Positions 1 to 7,782 of a stretch of 64,000 nucleotides of DNA are shown here, piece after piece. The stretch covers positions 512,941-576,940 of the forward strand of contig NW_008705570.1 in the NCBI RefSeq assembly GCF_000186865.1. The letters are read 5' to 3'. Under the pieces are notes generated by a model that was given only the letters and a program-made list of their open reading frames with translations, did not search any database and was not told the origin of the DNA. The DNA is from Aureococcus anophagefferens (lineage: Eukaryota; Sar; Pelagophyceae; Pelagomonadales; Pelagomonadaceae). Both the position numbers and the translations under genes were made by a program. Position 1 is the first letter of the stretch; every line of letters starts with the position of its first letter.

Positions 1-63
1 AGCGCACCTGGCTCGTGCGTTGGCGTCGTATGCTTTCTGGACCTTCACTCCCCTCGGTCGTAG

Positions 64-372
64 GCGTGGATGCGGACGGCGCTGTCGCTCGTGAGCTGCG
101 CGTTCACGATCCTGGACTACGCGGACGACCAGTCGGGCGGCTGGTACGCGACGTACTTCGTCGTCGGCTGCCTCTTCGTCGGCTGCGTGGACCTGACCTG
201 GCTCACGGGCTACATGCGCTACAAGCGCACGAAGGAGATCCTCGCCATCCCGAAGGACGCGCTCCCCGCGAAGTTCTCCCGGTTCCGCATGAAGTACCAG
301 GCCCAGCTCCTCGGCGTCCTCCTCCTCGCGACCATGGTCATCTACATCTCCTCGGGCTGGCGCGAGATCTAA
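64..372 (+). CDS. 3' exon of a membrane protein (5' partial)
   Basis: The reading frame ends at 372 and encodes a short polypeptide with two hydrophobic segments, one around 'ATYFVVGCLFVGCVDL' and one near the C-terminus ('QLLGVLLLATMVIYIS'), separated by a basic loop rich in Lys and Arg. A 3' splice site ending TAG lies at 61-63. The sequence before it (about 11-63) looks like a small intron with a GC donor after CACCTG, so the gene begins upstream of the window. An ATG at 70 is in frame, but I regard it as internal. I do not recognise the family. The next gene (393-881) is convergent, 20 bp away. Confidence 0.5.
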   Translation, partial: AWMRTALSLVSCAFTILDYADDQSGGWYATYFVVGCLFVGCVDLTWLTGYMRYKRTKEILAIPKDALPAKFSRFRMKYQAQLLGVLLLATMVIYISSGWREI

Positions 373-392
373 CGAAAAACGGGGGGCGCGCG

Positions 393-881
393 TCATCGGT
401 GCCGCTCGAGGAGCCCCCGGACCTTCGCCGCGAGGCGGACGGCCTCGACGGCGTGGAGCCCGAGGCCCTCGAGCTCCGCGGCTCTCAGCCCGGCGAGCTC
501 GTCGGCGTCCCAGTGCGACACGTCGATGGGCAGGCTGTGCTTCTTCGCGTAGGCGGCGAGCTCCGCGGCGAGGCCGCCGTCCGCTGGAGGCGCGGCGGGC
601 GGCGCCGCGGCCGCGGGCGGCGCCGCGGCCGCGGCCGCGTCCGCGGCGGCGTCCTCGCCGTGTCGGCGGCGGCGGTGCAGGCTCTCGGACCAGGAGATCT
701 GCTCCTCGGCGTCGGCGAGGAGCGTGCCCACGCGCCGCGCGTCGCTGAGCCGCGCGCTGTCGCGAAAACTGTTCCTCGCGTACGCCGTCATCGTCGCGCG
801 CTGCGACGGGTCCGGGCAGAGGAACGCGGCGCGCAGCGCGCGCCGGTAGAGCGACAGCGCGTAGGCGCGCCCGGCGGGCAT
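393..881 (-). CDS. LYR-motif (Complex1_LYR-like) protein
   Basis: The 162-residue product starts 'MPAGRAYALSLYRRALRAA', which carries the LYR tripeptide followed by the helical pattern of the LYR family (Phe-Arg and Arg-rich helices, 'ARNSFRDSARLSD', up to about residue 65). LYR proteins are small mitochondrial factors for iron-sulfur cluster delivery or respiratory-complex assembly. Residues 75-105 are a low-complexity Ala/Pro linker. The last 60 residues form a separate helical segment ('LAAYAKKHSLPIDVSHWDADELAG') that I do not recognise and that is unusual for the family, whose members are typically 80-120 residues. The ATG at 881 places the motif near the N-terminus as expected. The member identity within the family cannot be assigned. 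Confidence 0.7.
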   Translation of the reverse strand: MPAGRAYALSLYRRALRAAFLCPDPSQRATMTAYARNSFRDSARLSDARRVGTLLADAEEQISWSESLHRRRRHGEDAAADAAAAAAPPAAAAPPAAPPADGGLAAELAAYAKKHSLPIDVSHWDADELAGLRAAELEGLGLHAVEAVRLAAKVRGLLERHR

Positions 882-1282
882 CGTTCGTCTTGGCGGCGGC
901 GTGCTCGACGCGGCGGCGGCGCAGGTGGTGCTGGCCTCGGCGACGGCGGCTGGAGTCGTCCGACGGGAGTGCTCGCTCGCGCTGCCGCTGCGCGCGAAGC
1001 TCCGTGCAGCGCTGCGACGCTCACGTGCACGGTGCAGCGCGCGCGCGCCGCGCCGCTGCGGTCGTGGCGCGCGACGCCGCCGAAGCCGTCGAGCCGGTCC
1101 CGAGCGCCGCCTCGGACGCCTCCGCCGGCGCGCCGTGCGCGTACGTACCCGCGACGCATGAGACGGGTCCCCACGACGCGTCTGGCTAGAGGGAGGTGCT
1201 TACGCGAGCCACCTGGTGGTGTGAGTCCGCGCGGCCGTGGACGCCGGCGCCACGGGCGCGCGCCTTCGCCGTCGCATCGCGC
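882..1282. other. intergenic region without a recognisable gene
   Basis: About 400 bp between the start of the LYR gene and the 3' end of the Rieske-like gene. All six frames give only Arg/Ala/Pro-rich open stretches of the kind expected from GC-rich non-coding sequence. It presumably holds the promoter of the LYR gene. I see no tRNA or repeat in it. Confidence 0.4.
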
Positions 1283-1629
1283 TCAGTAGTAGCCGCCGTC
1301 GGTCTTGCCCTGGGCGTCGAGGATGCCCTTCCAGTAGCCCGACTCGAAGTTGGTCTTCGCGTTGACGTCGACCTCGACGGAGACGGCGCCGCCGCCGGTC
1401 TTGCATTTGAAGACGGGGAGCGTCGTCGGCTCGATGATGCTGAAGAGGATGCTGAAGGGGAAGTTGGGGCACCAGGGGCCGACGAGCTCGCCGGTCTTGA
1501 CGTCGAAGGACGAGCCCGTGAGGGGGTCGCGGATGAGGCCGTTGGCGACGCTGCCCGCGGCCATGGGCGTGCCGAGGACCGGCGACTTGTTTCCCAAAGC
1601 GTACACGGACCCGTCCGTGTCGACGGCGA
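1283..1629 (-). CDS. Rieske-fold-like protein lacking cluster ligands (5' partial at gap)
   Basis: The frame runs from the N gap to a TGA at 1283 and gives about 115 residues. The pattern 'GSVYALGNKSPVLGTPM...GLIRDPLTGSSFDVKTGELVGPW' follows the layout of the NirD/Rieske fold, in which CPHxG and CPxHG boxes are followed by FDxxTG. Here the positions of the cluster-binding Cys and His pairs read SPV and DPLT, so no [2Fe-2S] cluster is expected. The C-terminal part ('FSIIEPTTLPVFKCKTGG') is unassigned. The start lies in or beyond the gap. Homology is judged by eye only. Confidence 0.45.
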
Positions 1630-1679
1630 NNNNNNNNNNNNNNNNNNNNNNNNNNNNNNNNNNNNNNNNNNNNNNNNNN
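1630..1679. other. assembly gap (50 N)
   Basis: Exactly 50 N bases, a placeholder length for a gap of unknown size. It removes the 5' ends of the two divergent genes on either side. Confidence 0.99.
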
Positions 1680-3399
1680 GCGGCAACGTCGTCCCTTCGT
1701 CAGGCCGCGGCCGTGGGCATGCTCCGGGCCGCGTCGGCCGACGGCCGCGTCGCCGACCTGGCCGCGGCGCTGACGTCGTCGGGCCTCAGCGACGTCGACT
1801 TCTACTGCCTGTTGGACTACGAGGCGGACCCGGCCCTCAAGGACCCGGCGACCTTCGAGGCCGCGCACGCCGCGGCGCGCGAGGCCGCCAAGCGCGCGCT
1901 GCGGCGCGTCGCGCTGCCGGCGTCCTGGTCGTCGCGCGCGGACTCGGGCGCCGCGCTCGCGGCCGCCGCGGCCGCGCTCCTCGGCGAGCTCGAGGACGCG
2001 AAGCGCCACTACGGCCTCGACGACCCGCCGTCCCTCGCGCTCGTCGCCGCGCTCGCCGCGCCCGGCGCGCTCGCGGCCGTGCCCTGCGCGCGGCGCGACG
2101 TCGACATCCGCCAGACGGCCGCCGGCGTCGCGCTCCGCTTTTGCGGCGAGTCGCGCGCGGCCTACGTGTCGGACAACGCGTCCGTGGCTGTGTGGAATTC
2201 AACCACTGGTTTGGGTGGTCCTGACCAAACTTCAGAATTCTCTATCTCGGTCAAATCGAAGTCGATTCGGCTGATTTTTGGACGAATCGATTGCTCTCGT
2301 CGAGTTCTCGAAGCACAGCCGAAGAGCTTGCGTCGAAACTGTCGCATATGCGCACATTGAAGTCGGGTTGAAGATTTGAATTCCACACAGGTCCGTGGAG
2401 CACCGCGACGCGCGCTGCGTGGCCGCCGACGACGTCTGCGCCTTTTCGCTCGTGCGCCTCCTGTGCGGCTTCCGCGTGACGCCCGCGCGGGGCGCGGCCG
2501 CGGCCGCGCTCGCGGCGCTCCGGGGCGCGGACGCGAGCTGGGACGAGGACCGCGACGACGGGTCCGTGCTCTGCAAGGGCGAGGGCGTGGATGTTTCTTT
2601 CCCGAAGCGCCTGGACGTGAACCTCGCGCTCTGGGCCGAGGGCGAGCGCGACGCGCCGGGCTCCTTCGTCTCGCGGGCGACGCTCGCGGCGGGCGGGCGC
2701 GCGACTTCGATCCTCTGCGAGTCGCTCGACGCGCTCATCCTCGAGCAGCGCGATCTTACGTTCGGGAAGCGCGCCCAGCACCTCGTCATCTGGCGCGTCG
2801 CCAAGTCGGCGAAGCGCCTGCGGCGCCTCGTGGAGCTGTTGGGCGTGAAGCTCTTGGCGGCGCCGGGCTTCGCGCCGCGGACCAAGGCCCAGGCGCTCCG
2901 CGTGCTCCACGCGACGCTCGCGGGCTTCTGCGACCGGAGCTTCCGGGCGAGCGCCGCGGCGGACAAGAAGACGCGCAAGTCCGCCGGCGGCGGCGCCGAG
3001 CCGTTGCGGGAAGCGAACGGGCCCCCGCGGACGGCCGTCAAGGCGCGGCGGCCCGCGCACCGCGACGCGCACCGGCCGCGCGCGGCCGTGGACGCCGCGG
3101 ACCGCGTCGGCTTGGACGCCGCGGAGCTCGCGCGCTGCGACGCGCTTTTTGCGGCGGCGCTCGTCGACGCGTCGCTCGTGCGGCCCCTGGAGCACCTCGC
3201 GCTCCGCGCCTTCGGCGACGCCGCGGACCTCGCGCTGCCGCCGAACTTCGCCGCCAAGTGGGACGCGGTGTTGGCGCCGTTGGTGTCGCTCGTCGACACG
3301 TTCGCGGGCGCCGCGGAGGCCCTCGCGGACGCCAACGCGACGGCCCTCGCGGAGCACCGCCTCTACGACTTCGACCTCGGGACCGCGTGGGCCGCTTAA
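1680..3399 (+). CDS. unknown protein split by an introner (5' partial)
   Basis: The coding sequence enters from the gap at 1680, is interrupted by the intron 2180-2390, and continues 2391-3399 (stop TAA). Splicing at GT of the first duplication copy and AG of the element restores the frame (...SDNAS-VEHRDARC...). The product is helix-rich, with many Ala, Leu and Arg residues, no membrane segment, and a basic Pro/Arg stretch near 3030-3100 that looks disordered. I do not recognise a domain. The stop is 33 bp from the convergent glutamate receptor-like gene. Confidence 0.65.
2188..2390 (+). mobile_element. introner element, family A copy 1
   Basis: A 203-bp insertion with terminal inverted repeats CTGTGTGGAATTCAA and TTGAATTCCACACAG (perfect 15 bp). 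It is flanked by the 8-bp duplication GTCCGTGG at 2180-2187 and 2391-2398. The intron is 2180-2390, phase 2. The interior is clearly more AT-rich than the exons. It lies in the sense orientation to the host gene, and I use it as the reference orientation of family A. Confidence 0.93.
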
Positions 3400-3432
3400 A
3401 GGAGGTTACTGCCCATCGTCCACGGAGTACTA

Positions 3433-5421
3433 CTAGTAGTAGGCGGCGCCGAGGCCGCAGTACGCGTCCGGCGACGATTCGGTGCCCTCCGCGTCGCGCG
3501 TGACGACGGCGTCGAGCGGCGTTGGCGCGGCCAGGATCGCGTCGAGCTTCGCCTCGACGCGTTGGAGCGCCGCGGCCGTCGACTCGGGCCCGGCCCGCGG
3601 CACCTTCGCGCGCCGCTTCCTCCGCTCCCGCGGCGACTCGGGGCTCGGCGGCGCGGGCTTCTCGGGCAACGCGGGCGGCTCCGGCGGCGCGACGCGGTCG
3701 TCCGGGGCGCCGCGGCGGCGGCGCCGCTCGAACGCCGCCCACAAGAGCGACGCCGCCGCGATCGCCGCGAAGATGTAGAAGACCTACGGTGTTTTTTCGC
3801 GCGCCGTACTTCTCGTAAGAACAAGGAGACACCGGGTACGCGCCCCGGCCATGTCGCCCATCTTGATCTGCGTCGTCTCGCCGACCTCGGCCTCGCCGCA
3901 CGACTCCGCGCGGCGGAAGCGCTCGTCGAAGACGGCGTAGATCGACGCGTAGGAGTAGAGCGCGTCGATGGTCGAGGAGATGTTCCGCGCGAGCGCCGCG
4001 TCGTTCGCGAAGACGTGCGTGTGGAGCATCATGAGCCGGATGCCCGCGGCCGGGTGCAGGTCCTCGCAGTGGTCGAGGCCTGTGTGGAAATCAAATCTTC
4101 AACCCGACTTCAATGTGAGCGTATTCGAATGTTTTGACACACGAACTTCCGCTGTGCTTCGAGAACTCGATGAGAGCAATCGATCCGTCCAAAAATCAGC
4201 CGAATCGACTTCGATTTGAGCGAGCTAGAGAATTTCAAAGTTTGGTCGGGACGTCCCAAACCAGTGGTTGATTTGCACACAGGTCGAGGCCGACGAGGTG
4301 GAGGCCGACGTCGTTGGAGATGAAGATGTCCGCGGCGCCGCCGAGCACCGCGTCGACGCACCACGCGGTCCGCGCGCCGAGCTCGTCGTAGCCGTAGGCG
4401 ACGCCGTCCGCCGCGTGCGTGTCCGGCGAGATCGTGCCCGCGACGAGGCTCCCGAGCATGGCGACGAGGGACCCGTACTCGACGCACGCGACGGACGTCG
4501 CCAGGTCGTCCATGGTCTGCGGGCCCAGGACCTTGACGTTGGGCCGCGTGAGGAACGCCGCGAGGTTCGCCGTGTACGTCGCCGACGTCACGAGCGCGAA
4601 GAACAAAAAGCCGAGGCGGAACGCGCGGCCGGGACCGCGGAGCCACTCGAAGTCGTCGCCGGCGAGGAGCAGCGCCGTCGCGTGGTAGAGCTGCGTCGCC
4701 GCGGACTCGACGCCCGCCGACAGGGTGCGCGGCGCGCCGTCCGCGGCGACGGCGATGGCGAACGCGACGACGCCGCCGACGACGACCGTCGCCGCGACCG
4801 CGAGCCAGAGCCGCCAGTGGAACCTGGGGATGATGCAGCGTGAGTGTTCCGCGCGCGCGCGTTCCGGAAAAAAGCATCCACGCGTCGAGAGCGCTCCGAG
4901 AGATGATCGCTCGTCCACAAATCAGCCGAAACGAGTTGAAAACGGCCGAGATCGGAAGTTGGGAATTTCGCACCCTTTTCCTGCCCTGAGTGGAACGGGT
5001 CGAAGATGGACCAGGCGCCCGACCGCGTGTTCGTCTTCCTCGTCAGCCCCGTGAACGTGTAGGACACGAACGGCGTGCGCGCCATGGAGACGCCGTCCTC
5101 CTCCGTCGAGAACTCGAAGATGACGTCGCAGGTGCCGTTTCGCAGGAGCTCGGCCCAGTCGCTCGTCGAGGGGACCACCACGTCCTGGATCTGGAAGTCC
5201 ATCTCCGCGGCCAGGAGGTCCATGAGGTCCGGGTAGAGGCCGACGATCTGGCCGCCGTCGTCCGTGCCGTAGTAGGGCTCGGCGCTCGTCCCGAGATAGC
5301 CCACCCTCACCGTCGTGCCCGCGCAGCAGCCGCGCGCCGGGTTGTAGCCCTCGTATAAATTGATGTTCGTGTCCGCGCCGGCGGACGCGGCCAGCAGCGC
5401 GACGGTGGCAGGAAGCCGCAT
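3433..5421 (-). CDS. ionotropic glutamate receptor-like ligand-gated channel
   Basis: Four exons (5421-4997, 4823-4291, 4079-3844, 3783-3433) give 514 residues. A signal peptide ('MRLPATVALLAASAGA') is followed by the S1 half of a periplasmic-binding-type ligand domain ('GLYPDLMDLLAAEMDF'). Membrane helix M1 is at about 147-170, followed by a pore segment, then M3 with 'SATYTANLAAF' at about 221-231, matching the hallmark SYTANLAAF gate of ionotropic glutamate receptors. S2 follows, then M4 at about 399-418 and a basic, Pro-rich tail. There is no large amino-terminal domain, so it resembles the minimal plant/bacterial-like layout. Introns 1 and 2 are introners. Intron 3 (3784-3843, 60 bp) appears to use a GC donor, because only that choice joins 'MGDMAG' to 'VFYIFAA'. 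Confidence 0.88.
4080..4282 (-). mobile_element. introner element, family A copy 2
   Basis: 203 bp. On the gene strand the duplication is GCCTCGAC (plus-strand 4283-4290 and 4072-4079), the element begins CTGTGTGC and ends CCACACAG. The intron spans 4080-4290 with a GC donor, phase 1. Excision joins 'HLVGLD' to 'HCEDLHPAAG' in frame. The element is sense to the channel gene. Confidence 0.92.
4824..4988 (-). mobile_element. introner element, family B copy 1 (short)
   Basis: 165 bp. Duplication GTTCCACT on the gene strand (4989-4996 and 4816-4823). The donor-side end reads CAGGGCAGGAAAAGGG. The acceptor-side end is shortened and diverged, ending CATCATCCCCAG, against the 192-bp full-length copies, but it keeps the AG. 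Intron 4824-4996, GT donor, phase 2. Excision joins 'FDP' to 'FHWRLW' at the start of M1. Confidence 0.88.
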
Positions 5422-5542
5422 TATTCCATAAACGAGAGCTGCCCCGTAGTTCAAGTTAACTTTGTCATTTTGATTGACCAGCAACATCAAGGCTGCGAGG
5501 ACATGGGCATCGATTTGGCTGATTTGTGCTAGCGGCTTTCAG

Positions 5543-5630
5543 ACCCACCGCGCGCAATGATCGCTTGCACGCACCGCATCGTTCATACCCACCGCGCGCA
5601 ATGATCGCTCGCACGCGCCGCATCGCGACC
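5543..5630 (+). repeat. 44-bp tandem duplication spanning a start codon
   Basis: Two adjacent 44-bp units (5543-5586 and 5587-5630) beginning ACCCACCGCGCGCAATGATC, differing at a few positions toward their ends. Each contains an ATG: 5557 in unit 1 and 5601 in unit 2. The period is not a multiple of three, so the two ATGs are in different frames. Confidence 0.85.
5557..5604 (+). promoter_or_regulatory. upstream ORF overlapping the main start (ATGA)
   Basis: The ATG in the first duplicate opens a 15-codon frame whose TGA (5602-5604) overlaps the main ATG at 5601. Such an arrangement can modulate initiation. Transcription start is unknown, so whether it lies in the mRNA is not shown. Confidence 0.4.
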
Positions 5631-6488
5631 GCGCTCGCGTTCGCCGCCGTCGCTTCCTCTACAACACTGTCGCAGACGCAGTTCGCGCGGCTCTGCGGCG
5701 CGGCGATGCGGTGCCGGCGGCCGCTCGAACTCAAGAACCGCACGGTGATCCTCGACGCGCCGCACAAGGTCGGCGCCGGCGACGCGCTCGCCATCCGCGG
5801 CCCGGGCGCCGTCGTCGGCAGCGGGCACAGCGTCTTCCAGGTCGGCGGCTCCGCGCGGCCCTTCGGCCTCCGGGTGAGCGGCGTGCGGCTGCGCCACGTC
5901 GCGAGCGGCGACCGCGCGGAGCAGCGCGCCCTCGGCGCCTGCGTCTTCGCGCGCGGCAAGGGCGCCGTGGCGCTCGAGCGCTGCGCGATCTCGTCCGAGG
6001 CCGGCTTCGGCGTTTGGCTGGCGCAGCGCGCGTCCGCGTCGCTGACGGACTGCGAGGTCGCGGGGACGGGCCGCAGCGCCGTCACGCTCTTCAACGACGC
6101 GGCCCTGACCATGGACGGCTGCCGCGTCGCCGACGCGGCGCCCCACGGCATCTGCGCGCGAGGCTCGACGGCCGTGACGCTCCGCCGGTCCGTCGTGGCG
6201 AACGCGGCCGTCCGCGGCATCTACTGCTACCTGTCGCCGGCCGTCGCGCTCCACGACGTCGTCGTCTCCGGCACGCGCGACGCGACGGCCGCGGCGATCC
6301 AGGTCGAGGCGCTCCGGCCGGGCGACGCGGCGACGCTCGTCGTCGACGGCGTCGGCCTCGACGACGGCAACCGCGGGCGGGGGCTCTCCGTGGCGGGCAA
6401 CGTCGAAATACGCCTCGTCGGCGCGAACGACCGCCTCGGGCCCGTCGACGACGCGCCGGCGGCGGCCCGCCCGGATAAGACTCGTTGA
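5601..6488 (+). CDS. secreted right-handed beta-helix repeat protein
   Basis: 295 residues from the ATG at 5601, which gives a signal peptide ('MIARTRRIATALAFAAVASS'). The mature part has repeating short strands with Gly and Asn turns typical of the parallel beta-helix (pectate-lyase/NosD-like) fold: 'GACVFARGKGAVALERC', 'SASLTDCEVAGTGRSAV', 'ALTMDGCRVADAAPHGI', 'AVTLRRSVVANAAVRGI', 'AVALHDVVVSGTRDA'. Such folds are common in polysaccharide-binding or -cleaving enzymes, but no catalytic residues are evident here. An in-frame extension upstream to 5526 exists but would bury the signal peptide. The chitobiase gene starts 47 bp downstream on the same strand. Confidence 0.7.
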   Translation: MIARTRRIATALAFAAVASSTTLSQTQFARLCGAAMRCRRPLELKNRTVILDAPHKVGAGDALAIRGPGAVVGSGHSVFQVGGSARPFGLRVSGVRLRHVASGDRAEQRALGACVFARGKGAVALERCAISSEAGFGVWLAQRASASLTDCEVAGTGRSAVTLFNDAALTMDGCRVADAAPHGICARGSTAVTLRRSVVANAAVRGIYCYLSPAVALHDVVVSGTRDATAAAIQVEALRPGDAATLVVDGVGLDDGNRGRGLSVAGNVEIRLVGANDRLGPVDDAPAAARPDKTR

Positions 6489-6535
6489 AGTCGATTCTTG
6501 AAGTCTGGGAATCGCCGAGCTTCTGAACTGAGAGC

Positions 6536-7732
6536 ATGATGATGGGCTGCCCCACGCTCGCGCTGCTGCTCGCCGCCGCTTCTGCTTCTGCGCAGTACGT
6601 GCCTCCCGACGAGTCGCAGGCGCTGCTGGACCCGAACGCGAAATATCCCGGCGAATGCCCCTGCAAGGACAAGGCCCTCTGCGAGCTCCAGGCGGCGCCG
6701 CGCTTCGAGAAGGAGCTCTTCGCCTTCCACGTCGCAGGCGAGGGATACAACATGCAGCAGTGGCGCCGCTACGACTGGAGCCGCCTCACGACCGTCGCCC
6801 TCTGGGAGTTCCTCGACTCGTCCGCGGAGCTCTACTGCTACGCCAAATCGAAGCGCGTCCGCGTCGTCGTGCCCGCGTCGCCGGAGGTCGCCGTCTACGG
6901 CGGGACCAACGAGTCCGCCAAGGCCGCGTGGACGGCGGGCGTCGCGGAGAACGTGCGGCGCTACTTCGCCGACGGCGTCAACATGGACACGGAGGACGCG
7001 ATCGCGCCGGGAAACCGGACGTCGCGCGACGGCCTCACGGACATGGTCAAGCGCGTGCGCGAGGCGCTGCCCGAGGGTGCCGTCGTCGGCTACGACGTGG
7101 GGTGGATGCCGGGCATCGACGGCCGCTTCTACGACGTCGCCGGCATCGCCGAGCACGCGGACTATTTGTTGATCATGGCCTACGACATGGCTTCCTACAT
7201 CTTCGGCGCGTGCCTCGCGACCCCGAACAGCCCGCCGCCCCAGGTCCTCCAGGGCGTGTTGAACTACCTCGCGCTCGTGGACCCGTCGCAGCTCGTGCTC
7301 GCCGTGCCCTGGTACGGCCGCGAGTACCCCTGCGTGTCCGGCACGGCCAAGGACGCGCGCTACTGCCCCATCGCGGCCGCGCCCTGGCGCGACGCCAACT
7401 GCACGGACGCGAAGGCGAATGCCGTGGATTTCAGCTCCATGCCCGCGAAGACGGCGGCGTCCGTCGACGGCGCGCACGCCGACGCGATCCTCGAGCAGTC
7501 CTGGATGAACTTCGTCGACAAGGACGGCAACGTGTCGCAGCTGTGGTACGACGACCTCGCGAGCCTCGAGGCCAAGTACCGCATCGTCAAGGACAAGGGG
7601 CTCCGCGGCGTCGGGGTCTGGACCGCGAACATGCTCGACTACGGGCCCGCGCCGAGCTTCAACGACTCGTCGAAGGTGCCCCAGGCCACGCGGGACATGT
7701 GGACGTCGATCTCGACGGTGCCCTTTGACTAA
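6536..7732 (+). CDS. CTBS: di-N-acetylchitobiase (GH18), lysosomal/secreted type
   Basis: 398 residues starting with a signal peptide after two further Mets. 'GECPCKDKALCEL' and 'RRYDWSRLTTVALW' match the N-terminal signature of chitobiase. The GH18 active-site strand reads 'DGVNMDTED', conserving the DxxDxDxE pattern with the acid/base Glu. 'LLIMAYDM', 'LAVPWYGREYPC' and the C-terminal 'GVGVWTANMLDY' complete the barrel. Chitobiase removes the reducing-end GlcNAc of N-glycan cores in the degradation of glycoproteins. No introns are needed. The stop lies 50 bp from the convergent SPFH-like gene. Confidence 0.9.
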   Translation: MMMGCPTLALLLAAASASAQYVPPDESQALLDPNAKYPGECPCKDKALCELQAAPRFEKELFAFHVAGEGYNMQQWRRYDWSRLTTVALWEFLDSSAELYCYAKSKRVRVVVPASPEVAVYGGTNESAKAAWTAGVAENVRRYFADGVNMDTEDAIAPGNRTSRDGLTDMVKRVREALPEGAVVGYDVGWMPGIDGRFYDVAGIAEHADYLLIMAYDMASYIFGACLATPNSPPPQVLQGVLNYLALVDPSQLVLAVPWYGREYPCVSGTAKDARYCPIAAAPWRDANCTDAKANAVDFSSMPAKTAASVDGAHADAILEQSWMNFVDKDGNVSQLWYDDLASLEAKYRIVKDKGLRGVGVWTANMLDYGPAPSFNDSSKVPQATRDMWTSISTVPFD

Positions 7733-7782
7733 CGCACCATTCCATTTTGACATTTTAACTTCACTCGGCGCACACAAAGCTC

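Noticed and set aside
2190..2195. GTGTGG inside the family A terminal repeat as the 5' splice site
   Set aside because: Using it would leave 10 extra bases in the mRNA and break the frame at every copy; the GT or GC at the start of the duplication restores the frame in all cases.
2232..2390. A peptide resembling 'SNRFVQKSAESTS' recurs in open frames at 2.3, 4.2, 27.8, 44.4 and 63.1 kb and looks like a conserved domain
   Set aside because: It is translated family A introner sequence. Each occurrence lies inside an intron with flanking 8-bp duplications.
5465..6254. Long minus-strand frames over the beta-helix gene
   Set aside because: They lack domain features, while the plus frame has a signal peptide and regular beta-helix repeats.
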